NCBI GenBank assembly: GCA_964528595.1
Contig: CAZGTM010000002.1
Coordinates: 1-64,000 of the forward strand
Origin: CAYFKJ01 sp964528595
GTDB taxonomy: Bacteria; Pseudomonadota; Alphaproteobacteria; UBA2966
Direction: 5' to 3'
DNA length: 64,000 bases
Shown: positions 9,410-17,440 of the stretch, piece by piece
How positions within the stretch are numbered: the first letter of the stretch is position 1
Layout of the letters: the number at the start of each line of letters is the position of its first letter
Notes under the pieces: generated by a model
What the model was told of the DNA's origin: nothing
What the model saw: the letters and a program-made list of their open reading frames with translations, nothing else
The model's database searches: none
Program-made: the position numbers and the translations under genes

Positions 9410-10164
9410 CCAAGGTCACCATCCTCGGCTGCGGCTCGTCCGGCGGCGTACCGAGGATCGGCAACGATTGGGGCGATTGCGATCCGGACAACCAAAAGAA
9501 CCGCCGCACGCGCGCCTCGATCTTCGTTGAGCAAGGGACAACGAAGCTTCTGGTCGACACTTCGCCGGATTTGCGTAACCAACTGCTGGATAACGACTTT
9601 TCCAACTTTGACGCCGTTCTCTACACCCATGGCCATGCCGACCACAGTCACGGCATTGATGACGTCCGCACCTTGTTCCGCTTCCACGGCCGGCGCTATC
9701 CGGCCTATGCCAGCGCCGAAACCTTCGAAACCCTGAAAACGCGGTTTTCATATGCTTTCGAATCGGAAAGCGAATGGTACGAACCGTTCTTCGAAGCGCA
9801 TGAAGCCGCCGAACCGTTCAGCGTCGGTGATATCGATGTCGTGCCGTTCGTACAGAACCACGGCGGATTGACATCGACCGGTTATCGTTTCGGGTCGGTA
9901 GCGTATTCCACGGACTTGATCGGGCTCGACGATGCCGCATTTGAAATTCTGGATGGCGTCGACACCTGGATCGTTCAGGCGTTGAGGGACGAGCCGCATC
10001 CGCTGCATGCCCATACGGCAATGGCGCTGGAATGGATCGACCGCGTCAGGCCGAAGCGGGCCATCCTGACGCACATGACCGCGTTCCTGGATTACAACGA
10101 ACTATCCGATCGTTTGCCGGCCGGGGTGGAACCGGCGTACGACGGCATGGTGATTGAAACTTAA
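9406..10164 (+). CDS. MBL-fold phosphodiesterase-like hydrolase (PhnP-like)
   Basis: This 252-residue metallo-beta-lactamase-fold protein begins with ILGCGSSGGVPRIG, the glycine-rich start typical of the PhnP/RNase Z-like branch. It has the two-metal motif THGHADHSHGIDD around residue 70, then YSTDL and a late H (LTHMT). PhnP hydrolyses phosphoribosyl cyclic phosphate, but here there is no phosphonate operon; the conserved tatD-linked homologue has no settled substrate. GTG start, coupled to tatD. Confidence 0.88.
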   Translation: MTKVTILGCGSSGGVPRIGNDWGDCDPDNQKNRRTRASIFVEQGTTKLLVDTSPDLRNQLLDNDFSNFDAVLYTHGHADHSHGIDDVRTLFRFHGRRYPAYASAETFETLKTRFSYAFESESEWYEPFFEAHEAAEPFSVGDIDVVPFVQNHGGLTSTGYRFGSVAYSTDLIGLDDAAFEILDGVDTWIVQALRDEPHPLHAHTAMALEWIDRVRPKRAILTHMTAFLDYNELSDRLPAGVEPAYDGMVIET

Positions 10165-10311
10165 CTTAGGAATTCATAAATTATTGATATTAATAACATA
10201 TAAATTTCTGATAATACTAATTATGAGTTTTTTATTATTATCGATGCCGGCTCCAAGGGCAGCGCTCATTCGGGTTGCGCGCCTCTTCCCCACCGCCGAT
10301 AATCGGCCCAG
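10165..10311 (+). promoter_or_regulatory. AT-rich spacer upstream of mazG
   Basis: The first ~85 bases of this gap are strikingly AT-rich, with tracts such as TTGATATTAATAACATATAA and TTTTTTATTATTATCG, in an otherwise GC-rich region. Several -10-like hexamers are possible, so I do not fix one. It most likely holds the mazG promoter, separating mazG from the metG-tatD-MBL run. No gene is seen here. Confidence 0.4.
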
Positions 10312-11154
10312 ATGGATGAACCCGTGACCAAGCAGTCCACCGACCAAAACGTATCCGCCATGGACCGTCTGATCGACGTTATGGCGAGGCTGCGTGATCC
10401 GACCACGGGTTGCCCATGGGACCGCGAGCAAACCTTCGCCACCATCGCGCCGTATACCATCGAGGAAGCCTACGAAGTCGCCGAGGCGATCGCCGAGGGC
10501 GACATGGCGGAACTGCGCAAGGAGCTTGGCGATTTGCTGTTCCAGGTCGTGTTCTACGCCCAGATGGCCCGCGAACAGGATGAATTCGATTTCGAGGATG
10601 TCGCCGAAGCGGTCGCGACGAAGATGATCAAGCGCCATCCGCACGTGTTCGCCGACCTCCTGGTCGAGGACGCCAATGCCCAATCCGTCGCCTGGGAAAC
10701 CCAAAAAGAGAATGAGCGCACCGCCCGCGCCGAGGCCGAGGGCCGCGCACCCAGCGTCCTGGACGACGTCGCGGCGGGCTGCCCTGCCCTTATGCGGGCG
10801 CACAAGCTGCAGAAACGTGCGGCTCGGGTCGGCTTCGACTGGCCGGATGTTTCCGGCGTGCTCGACAAGGTCGCCGAGGAAGCGGAAGAACTGAAAAGCG
10901 AAATCGCCGCCCAACAGAGCGAGACGCGCATCGAGGAGGAATTCGGCGATCTGCTTTTTTCGCTGGTCAATCTGGGCCGCTGGATCGGCGCCGATCCGGA
11001 AACCGCGTTGCGCAACGCTAATTCACGTTTCGAACAAAGGTTCCGCCACGTCGAGGCGGTCCTGGCCGAACGCGGCGAGCAACCGTCGAATGTTGCACTT
11101 GAAGAACTCGAAGCCTTGTGGCAATCAGCCAAGCGCCGCGCTACAAAGGCATAG
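10312..11154 (+). CDS. mazG: Nucleoside triphosphate pyrophosphohydrolase MazG
   Basis: This 280-residue protein contains two MazG domains. The first has CPWDREQTF, IEEAYEVAEAI and ELGDLLFQVVFYAQMA. The second has EEAEELKSEI and EEEFGDLLFSLVNLGRW. The E-E-x-x-E and E-x-x-D sets bind magnesium. Full-length MazG removes pyrophosphate from (d)NTPs and in E. coli lowers ppGpp. The ATG at 10312 is used; a GTG four codons later is possible. It is a stand-alone housekeeping gene, not part of a toxin-antitoxin pair here. Confidence 0.95.
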   Translation: MDEPVTKQSTDQNVSAMDRLIDVMARLRDPTTGCPWDREQTFATIAPYTIEEAYEVAEAIAEGDMAELRKELGDLLFQVVFYAQMAREQDEFDFEDVAEAVATKMIKRHPHVFADLLVEDANAQSVAWETQKENERTARAEAEGRAPSVLDDVAAGCPALMRAHKLQKRAARVGFDWPDVSGVLDKVAEEAEELKSEIAAQQSETRIEEEFGDLLFSLVNLGRWIGADPETALRNANSRFEQRFRHVEAVLAERGEQPSNVALEELEALWQSAKRRATKA

Positions 11155-11192
11155 GCCAACAAAAACCAAGATTATCTGGGGGATCAGCCAAA

Positions 11193-11945
11193 ATGAGCAA
11201 CCACATCGTTTTCATCACCGGTGCAACGGCCGGTTTCGGCGCCGCCACGGCGCGCCGTTTCGCCAGGGACGGGGCCAAGGTCGTCATCTCGGGCCGCCGG
11301 GCGGACCGGTTGGACGAGTTGAAGTCGGAACTCGGTGACGCGGCGCACGCCCTCGAGCTCGACGTTCAAGACCAGGGCGCCGTCATGGGCGCTTTCGACA
11401 ACCTGCCGGACGGTTTCAGGGACGTGACGATCCTGGTCAACAACGCCGGCCTCGCCATGGGCATGGAAGGCGCGCACGAAGCCAAGCTCAGCGACTGGAA
11501 CACCATGATCGACACCAACGTCAAAGGCATGGCGACGGTGGCGCGGGCCGCCCTGCCCGGCATGGTCGAACGCGACCGGGGACACATCGTCAATCTCGGA
11601 TCGGTCGCCGGCACCTACCCCTACCCCGGCGGCAACGTCTATGGCGCGACCAAGGCATTCGTCCACCAGTTCTCCCTGAACCTCAGGGCCGATCTGGTCG
11701 GCAAGAACATCCGCGTCACCTCGGTCGAGCCCGGCATGGCGGAAACGGAATTCTCGGTGGTGCGTTTCGGCGGCGATTCGGACAAGGCCTCGGGCGTCTA
11801 CAAGGGCATGAAGCCGATGACGCCGGAAGACATCGCGGAAGCCATCCACTGGGTGACCTCGATGCCGGAGCACGTCAACGTCAACACCATCGAGATGATG
11901 GCGACAATGCAGGCTTTCGCCCCCTTCGCGGTGCACCGGGATTAG
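11193..11945 (+). CDS. SDR-family oxidoreductase (YdfG-like 3-hydroxy acid dehydrogenase)
   Basis: A 250-residue classical short-chain dehydrogenase. It has the cofactor motif TGATAGFG, with R (SGRRADR) after strand 2 suggesting NADP(H), then NNAG near residue 87, a catalytic Ser in NLGSVAG, and Y-x-x-x-K in VYGATKAF. The best match in pattern is YdfG, which oxidises L-allo-threonine and 3-hydroxypropionate-type acids. The ATG has GGGGGA upstream, although the frame is open further back. The gene converges with hflX. Confidence 0.88.
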   Translation: MSNHIVFITGATAGFGAATARRFARDGAKVVISGRRADRLDELKSELGDAAHALELDVQDQGAVMGAFDNLPDGFRDVTILVNNAGLAMGMEGAHEAKLSDWNTMIDTNVKGMATVARAALPGMVERDRGHIVNLGSVAGTYPYPGGNVYGATKAFVHQFSLNLRADLVGKNIRVTSVEPGMAETEFSVVRFGGDSDKASGVYKGMKPMTPEDIAEAIHWVTSMPEHVNVNTIEMMATMQAFAPFAVHRD

Positions 11946-11956
11946 TTAGGCGCGTC

Positions 11957-13312
11957 CTACCCCGCAGTCTGCCGCGCCTTGAAACGCGCGGCGTCGGCGG
12001 CGTCCAATCCAACGGTGAGGTGGGCGGCGGTATCGCCGTCCTTTCGCGACAGAACTTCGCCGTTGGCGTAGAGCCAAGCCAACGACGCGCCGTCGCTGTA
12101 GGGCACGGCGACCTTAACGACTTCCCTCTGTTCGGCCAGCCGGGCATCGACCTGGGCCAGCAGTTCCTCGCAACCTTCACCCGATAGGGCGGACAGGGTG
12201 ATGACGGATTGTTCGCGCTGGGCCCGGTTGGTGACCTGGGCCAAGGCGTCACCTTCGAGCAAATCCGCCTTGTTGCAGACTTCCAGCATGCGGCTTTCGA
12301 TATCGTCGCCCAGGCCCAGATCCTTGAGCACATCGATGACGTCGATGCGCTGGGCGCCGCTGTCGGGGTGTGCCGCGTCCCGCACATGCACGATGATATC
12401 GGCCTCCAGCACCTCCTCCAGCGTCGCCCGGAAGGCGGCGATCAGCATGGTGGGCAACTCGGAAATGAAACCGACCGTGTCGGACAGGATGACCTGCCGG
12501 CCGCTGGGTAGTTCAACCGACCGCATGGTCGGATCGAGGGTGGCGAAAAGCATGTCTTCGACCATCACGTCGGCGTCGGTCAAGCGGTTGAACAGCGTCG
12601 ACTTGCCGGCATTGGTATAGCCCACCAGGGCGACGATGGGATAAGGCACCTTGCGGCGGCTGGCGCGGTGAAGTTTACGCGTACGCGTCACCTGCTCAAG
12701 TTCGCGCCGGATGCGGGTAATGCTGACATCGATCATGCGCCGGTCGGCCTCGATCTGGGTTTCACCGGGACCGCCGACGAAACCGAGGCCGCCGCGCTGG
12801 CGCTCAAGGTGGGTCCAACTGCGAACCAATCGACTGCGGGCATATTCCAGCGCCGCCAGTTCGACCTGCAGCGTACCCTCCCGCGTCCGGGCGCGTTCCC
12901 CGAAAATTTCCAGGATCAGACCTGTGCGGTCGATCACCTTGCATTTCCACTCCCGCTCCAGATTACGCTGCTGCACCGGGGAAAGCTGGCCGTCGACAAT
13001 GGCGACGTCGATGTCGAGGGCCGCGATCAGACCTTTCAGTTCTCCGAGCTTGCCTTTGCCGAACAACGTACCCGGCTTGGGATTGCTGAGCGGCACGACG
13101 GCCTGCTCGGCGATTTCGAGATCGATGGCGGCCGCCAGACCGACGATTTCGGCCAGCCGCGCATCGGCATCGCGCAAGGGTGCGCCGGCCGGCCTGTTGC
13201 GCTTCAGGTCGGGATGCAGCACCAGCGCCCGGCCCGTCGCCGGGCGCTCAGCCTCTACCGGAACACTCGGAAATTCACTCGGCTTCAGGATTCGTTGCCT
13301 CGTCCGGGTCAA
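11957..13312 (-). CDS. hflX: GTPase HflX
   Basis: HflX is a ribosome-binding GTPase that splits stalled or heat-damaged 70S particles. The sequence shows the N-terminal nucleotide-binding HflX domain (GKGKLGELK, DGQLSPVQQRNLE), the GGPGETQIE linker, and a G domain with GYTNAGKST (G1), DTVGFI (G3) and NKADLL (G4). The start is unclear: no ATG lies near the expected N-terminus. A TTG inside the end of hfq keeps the conserved RALVLHPDL segment, while the first GTG (13222) would cut it. hfq-hflX adjacency is conserved in proteobacteria. Confidence 0.93.
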   Translation of the reverse strand: MTRTRQRILKPSEFPSVPVEAERPATGRALVLHPDLKRNRPAGAPLRDADARLAEIVGLAAAIDLEIAEQAVVPLSNPKPGTLFGKGKLGELKGLIAALDIDVAIVDGQLSPVQQRNLEREWKCKVIDRTGLILEIFGERARTREGTLQVELAALEYARSRLVRSWTHLERQRGGLGFVGGPGETQIEADRRMIDVSITRIRRELEQVTRTRKLHRASRRKVPYPIVALVGYTNAGKSTLFNRLTDADVMVEDMLFATLDPTMRSVELPSGRQVILSDTVGFISELPTMLIAAFRATLEEVLEADIIVHVRDAAHPDSGAQRIDVIDVLKDLGLGDDIESRMLEVCNKADLLEGDALAQVTNRAQREQSVITLSALSGEGCEELLAQVDARLAEQREVVKVAVPYSDGASLAWLYANGEVLSRKDGDTAAHLTVGLDAADAARFKARQTAG

Positions 13313-13532
13313 ACAGCTGGATCGGCTGCGACGGCATGACGGTGGAGATGGCATGCTTGTAAACCAATTGGACGTGCCCGTCCCGCCGCAACAAAACACA
13401 GAAATTGTCGAACCAACTGATGACGCCCTGAAGCTTGACGCCGTTGACCAGGAATACGGTCACCGGAAGCTTGCTCTTGCGGACATGATTTAGGAATCGG
13501 TCTTGCAAATTTTGTTGTTTGTCGGAGGACAT
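13275..13532 (-). CDS. hfq: RNA chaperone Hfq
   Basis: This 85-residue protein has the Sm1 motif in QDRFLNHVRKSKLPVTVFL, with NGVKLQGVISWFD, and the Sm2 motif YKHAISTV. These form the hexameric ring that pairs small RNAs with mRNAs. An AAGGAGAGG ribosome site stands upstream of the ATG. It ends in a short acidic tail. Its 3' end overlaps the probable hflX start by 38 bases, so the two genes are likely cotranscribed and coupled. Confidence 0.97.
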   Translation of the reverse strand: MSSDKQQNLQDRFLNHVRKSKLPVTVFLVNGVKLQGVISWFDNFCVLLRRDGHVQLVYKHAISTVMPSQPIQLFDPDEATNPEAE

Positions 13533-13616
13533 GGCTTTTCCTCTCCTTGTTATTGGAGCCAACCACGGGCTCTCTTTTTATTTGTCCCCTCAAAATGGTG
13601 CCAAACGTCGCCAATC

Positions 13617-14486
13617 TCAAGAAACTTCGGCGTGATCGCCGGGATTAACCATGTATTCGGCGTAGAGTTCGCGCAACCTAAGGCCCAGCGGCCCCGCTTT
13701 TCCGCCGTTCAACAGCTCTCCGTCGATGTTGACCACCGGCGTGACCAACGACGTGGCACTGGTGACGAAGGCTTCCGCCGCCGTTTTGGCCTCATCTACG
13801 CTGAATGAGCGTTCGACGATCTTTATTTGCGCTTCTTCGGCCAGACGCTGAATTGCGGCTCGGGTGATCCCCGGCAAGATCGAGTTACTTAGCTGGCGCG
13901 TCACCAAATTGCCGTCCGCGTCGATGATCCAGGCATTCGATGAACTGCCTTCGGTGACCATGCCGTCTTCCTCGACGAACCAGGCCTCATAAGCATCGGC
14001 TTCGCGGGCCTCCTGCTTGGCCAGGATGTTGGGCAGCAGCGAGACCGATTTGATGTCGCACCGGGCCCATCGCGACTCCGGCACCGTGATGACCTTGACG
14101 CCCTTTTCCGCCGCCGCGTGCGCCAGGCGCTGCGAACGCGCCGTGATGACAAGGGCCGGCCTGGCGTCTTTGGGAAAGGGATGATCTCGCCGAGCGACGC
14201 CCCGCGTGACCTGAAGATAAACGATGCCGTTTCGCACCCGGTTGCGCCTGACGACCTCCGAGATCACGTTGGACATGGCTGCCCGCGTCATGGGCGGATC
14301 AATGCTGAGTTCCGACAAAGACCGGTCCAGGCGGTCGAGATGGGGCGCGGCGTCGACCTGGTTTCCTTCGACAACCGCGATCACCTCATAGACACCGTCG
14401 GCAAACTGGTAGCCGCGGTCTTCGATGTGAACGGCGGCGTCCGCCATGTTGACGTATTGGCCGTTAACGTAGGCGATGCGCGACAT
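13617..14486 (-). CDS. D-amino-acid aminotransferase (class IV PLP enzyme)
   Basis: A 289-residue fold-type IV aminotransferase. It starts with IAYVNGQYV and the EDRGYQFADGVYEV segment typical of D-alanine transaminase. DIKSVSLLPN contains the PLP lysine, and TEGSSSNAW binds the cofactor phosphate. It interconverts D-amino acids and keto acids such as D-Ala and D-Glu. The placement between trkH and hfq is a familiar alphaproteobacterial arrangement. Branched-chain aminotransferase or aminodeoxychorismate lyase are alternatives, but the N-terminal pattern favours Dat. Confidence 0.88.
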   Translation of the reverse strand: MSRIAYVNGQYVNMADAAVHIEDRGYQFADGVYEVIAVVEGNQVDAAPHLDRLDRSLSELSIDPPMTRAAMSNVISEVVRRNRVRNGIVYLQVTRGVARRDHPFPKDARPALVITARSQRLAHAAAEKGVKVITVPESRWARCDIKSVSLLPNILAKQEAREADAYEAWFVEEDGMVTEGSSSNAWIIDADGNLVTRQLSNSILPGITRAAIQRLAEEAQIKIVERSFSVDEAKTAAEAFVTSATSLVTPVVNIDGELLNGGKAGPLGLRLRELYAEYMVNPGDHAEVS

Positions 14487-14513
14487 CGCTGATCCTCTTC
14501 AAAACTGTAAAAT

Positions 14514-15977
14514 CTATCGGCGCCAGAACGATGGGCTGAATAGCACAAGTACGGTCAACAATTCCAGCCGCCCCAGCACCATGGCGGCGGCCAAAAGCCA
14601 CTTTGCCGTGCCGGGCAGGTAAGCATATCCGGCGCCCGCCGCACCGGCGAGGGCTGAGCCGTCCCCTGCCCCGGCATTGGAGAGCGCGGCAACGGTAAAC
14701 GAAATCGCATTTTTAAAGTCAACGCCGAACCCGGCCAGGGCCAGGGTCAGGATTACCTGGGTAAGCAGGAAGATACAGAAATAACTCCAAACCGCCCGCA
14801 GCGTGCCCTCGTCGACCTGGCGTTGGCCCAAGCTCGTGCGCACGATGCCGTGGGGATGGGACAGGCGCTTCATTTCCCGCGCACCCATCTTCATCAGTAC
14901 GGCGAAGCGCAGGGTTTTCAACCCGCCCGCCGTCGAGCCGGCCGTTCCGCCGACAATCATCAACATCAGCATCAAAAGCGGCGCCACCAGAGGCCAGGCA
15001 GACGGGTCACCGGTCACGAAGCCGGTCGTCGTCACGGCGGAAACCGCCATGAAAGCGCTTTGGCGAAAGCTGCTGCCCCATGGCATTTCAGCCCCCAGCA
15101 TGAACGCCGCCGACAAGACGATGGCGGCGGCCAGCGCCAGCCCGAGCAATAGCTTCACTTCCGGGTCCGAGTGATAAACTCGCCAGCCGCGCCCCTGGGC
15201 GGCAGCCCAATGGAAGGTGAAGTTGATGGCGCCGGCGATCATGAAAACGATCAGCACAACCTCGATCAGCACGCTGTCGAACGCACCGATGGACTGATCG
15301 CGGGTGGTAAAGCCGCCGGTGGATAGCGTCGACAGCGATTGCACGAACGCCTCGAACGGCGGCATGCCGACGAGCCAAAGCAGCAGGGCGCAGACCGCCG
15401 TCAACCCGGCATAGATGACCGCGATTGCGCGCAGGGCCTGAATGAGTTGGCGTGTCATCGACGTGCGTTCGCCCCGCGGCATGGCGCTTTGGAAAAGTTG
15501 CATGCCGCCGCCACCGAGAAACGACAGCAGAACGATCACCATGACGATGGTGCTGAGCCCGCCGAGCCATTGCATTACGCCACGCCACATAAGCACCGAG
15601 CGCTCGGCGATATCTAGTTGATCGAATACCGTAGCGCCGGTGGTGGTAAAGCCGGACACGGCTTCGAAGTAAGCATCCGCCGCGGTCGTTGCGATGCCGA
15701 TGTTATAGAACGGCAAGGCGCCGAACGCCGGCAATATGGTCCACAACAGAATAGCCAGGACGAACCCCTCCCGCCGTCTGGGGGGCCGGGGCGCCACGCC
15801 CCGGGCGGCGATGATCAGGGCGCCGGCGCTGAACGCGGTCAACAACGCGGAAATCAGGAACGCCTGGGCTTGTTCGCTTTCGTCGTATCCGAAGGCCGTC
15901 AGGGCAGGCAGCAGCATGCTCAGGGCAAATGCACCCAGCGCCCAGCCCAGTGGTAGGAATGCGGAGGCGAAGGACAT
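14514..15977 (-). CDS. trkH: TrkH-family potassium uptake channel subunit
   Basis: A 487-residue integral membrane protein with about ten hydrophobic helices and four re-entrant pore loops. Each loop has a T-T-G or S-T-G-like segment (SGFTTTGATVF, LSTLSTGGFTT, SAVTTTGFVTG, ALSNAGAGDG), and these form the potassium selectivity filter. It is the channel partner of TrkA, whose gene lies immediately upstream in the operon, eight bases away. The encoded pair imports potassium and responds to nucleotide binding on TrkA. Confidence 0.95.
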   Translation of the reverse strand: MSFASAFLPLGWALGAFALSMLLPALTAFGYDESEQAQAFLISALLTAFSAGALIIAARGVAPRPPRRREGFVLAILLWTILPAFGALPFYNIGIATTAADAYFEAVSGFTTTGATVFDQLDIAERSVLMWRGVMQWLGGLSTIVMVIVLLSFLGGGGMQLFQSAMPRGERTSMTRQLIQALRAIAVIYAGLTAVCALLLWLVGMPPFEAFVQSLSTLSTGGFTTRDQSIGAFDSVLIEVVLIVFMIAGAINFTFHWAAAQGRGWRVYHSDPEVKLLLGLALAAAIVLSAAFMLGAEMPWGSSFRQSAFMAVSAVTTTGFVTGDPSAWPLVAPLLMLMLMIVGGTAGSTAGGLKTLRFAVLMKMGAREMKRLSHPHGIVRTSLGQRQVDEGTLRAVWSYFCIFLLTQVILTLALAGFGVDFKNAISFTVAALSNAGAGDGSALAGAAGAGYAYLPGTAKWLLAAAMVLGRLELLTVLVLFSPSFWRR

Positions 15978-15985
15978 TCGCGCGG

Positions 15986-17362
15986 TTAGAAGAATTCGAG
16001 CCGGACGGCGAACATCTTCTCGACCTTCTTGACGGTATCGGCGGTGGTGAACATGACGATACGGTCATGGACCTGGATGACGGTATCGCCGCGCGGAATA
16101 ATCACCTCGTCGCCCCGCGCCAGAGCACCGACCAGCATGCCGGCCGGCAGATCGATTTCACGCAACGGCTTCCCAACCAGCGGCGATGTTTCCAGCGCTT
16201 CCGCTTCGATCACCTCGGCCAAGCCATCCGGCAGGCTGTGGACGCCCCGGATGCGCCCCCGCCGAACGTGCTCGAGGATGCGGGAGACGGTGATTGCCCT
16301 GGGGTTGACCACCACGTCGATGCCCAATGAGGTGATCAGCGGACCGTACGAGGCATTGTTGATCAGCGTCACCGCACGCGTGCAGCCATAGCGCTTGGCC
16401 AGCAGCGACGCAAGTATATTGACCTCGTCATCGTTGGCGACGGCGACGACTGTTTCGGTTGCCTGAACGTTGGCTTCCTCGAGCAATTCGCGGTCCAAGG
16501 CATCGCCGTTGAGAACCACTGTCCGCGTAAGCTGTTCGGCGACGAGCTCTGCCCTTTCGCGGCCGACTTCGATGAGCTTCGGCGTGACGTTGGGGTGCTC
16601 CTCCTCCAACGCCTGGGCCAGGAACAGGCCGACATTGCCGCCGCCGACGATAATCACGCGGCGGGCTTCTTTCTCCTCGTGGCCGAAGGCCGCCATGGCG
16701 CGGGTCAGGTGCGGCGTCTCAACCGCGAAATAAACCTCGTCGCCGATCGCCATGTGATCCTCGCCGCGCGGCACGATGACCTGGCCATCGCGGATGATGC
16801 CCATGACGCGGATATGCAAATCGGGGAAGAGTTCCGTAAGTTGCCTCAATGGCGTGTCGATAATGGGACAACCTTCCTCGATTCGCACGGCGATGACCCT
16901 AATCTTGTCGTCGGCGAACGGCAGCATATCGATGGCGCCGGGCACCTGAAGGCGGCGCGTAACGGCCCGGGCGATTTCGATCTCCGGCGAAATGATGACG
17001 TCGATCGGCATGTGTTCGCGGCTGAACAGATCGCGCCAGATCGGTTGCAGGTATCCCTGCGCCCGGATGCGGGCAATCTTGGTCGGTACGTTGAACAACG
17101 AGTGCGCCACCTGGCAGGCCACCATGTTGACCTCGTCGGCGAAGGTGACGGCGACGATCATGTCGGCGCCGCCGGCACCGGCCCGTTCCAGCACGTCGGG
17201 CCGCGAGGCGTGCCCGACGATGGCCTGGACGTCCAACTGATCGGAGATCTTGGTGATCAACTCAGGCGTCTGGTCGATCACGGTTACATCGTTGTTTTCG
17301 CCGGCCAGATGACGCGCGATGTTAAAACCGACCTGACCGGCGCCGCATACAATTACTTTCAT
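15986..17362 (-). CDS. trkA: Trk system potassium uptake protein TrkA
   Basis: A 458-residue cytoplasmic gating protein with two tandem RCK units. The first Rossmann motif is VIVCGAGQVGFNIARHL at the N-terminus and the second is VIIVGGGNVGLFLAQAL near residue 233. Each is followed by a TrkA_C domain (VRIEEGCPIIDTPLRQL; LVGKPLREIDLPAGM). It binds NAD(H) and ATP and gates TrkH. It follows ntrX on the same strand. Linkage of ntrYX to trkAH is a conserved alphaproteobacterial feature. Confidence 0.96.
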   Translation of the reverse strand: MKVIVCGAGQVGFNIARHLAGENNDVTVIDQTPELITKISDQLDVQAIVGHASRPDVLERAGAGGADMIVAVTFADEVNMVACQVAHSLFNVPTKIARIRAQGYLQPIWRDLFSREHMPIDVIISPEIEIARAVTRRLQVPGAIDMLPFADDKIRVIAVRIEEGCPIIDTPLRQLTELFPDLHIRVMGIIRDGQVIVPRGEDHMAIGDEVYFAVETPHLTRAMAAFGHEEKEARRVIIVGGGNVGLFLAQALEEEHPNVTPKLIEVGRERAELVAEQLTRTVVLNGDALDRELLEEANVQATETVVAVANDDEVNILASLLAKRYGCTRAVTLINNASYGPLITSLGIDVVVNPRAITVSRILEHVRRGRIRGVHSLPDGLAEVIEAEALETSPLVGKPLREIDLPAGMLVGALARGDEVIIPRGDTVIQVHDRIVMFTTADTVKKVEKMFAVRLEFF

Positions 17363-17440
17363 GACGCATTACCCTGCTTTTCCGGGGCTCGTTCTTCTTT
17401 TTGTGTCCGCATTGCTCCAACCAAACCCCGTCTGCCGGCG

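Noticed and set aside
10174..10914. A minus-strand open frame across mazG and the AT-rich gap
   Set aside because: Both MazG domains are intact on the plus strand; the antisense frame shows no family features.
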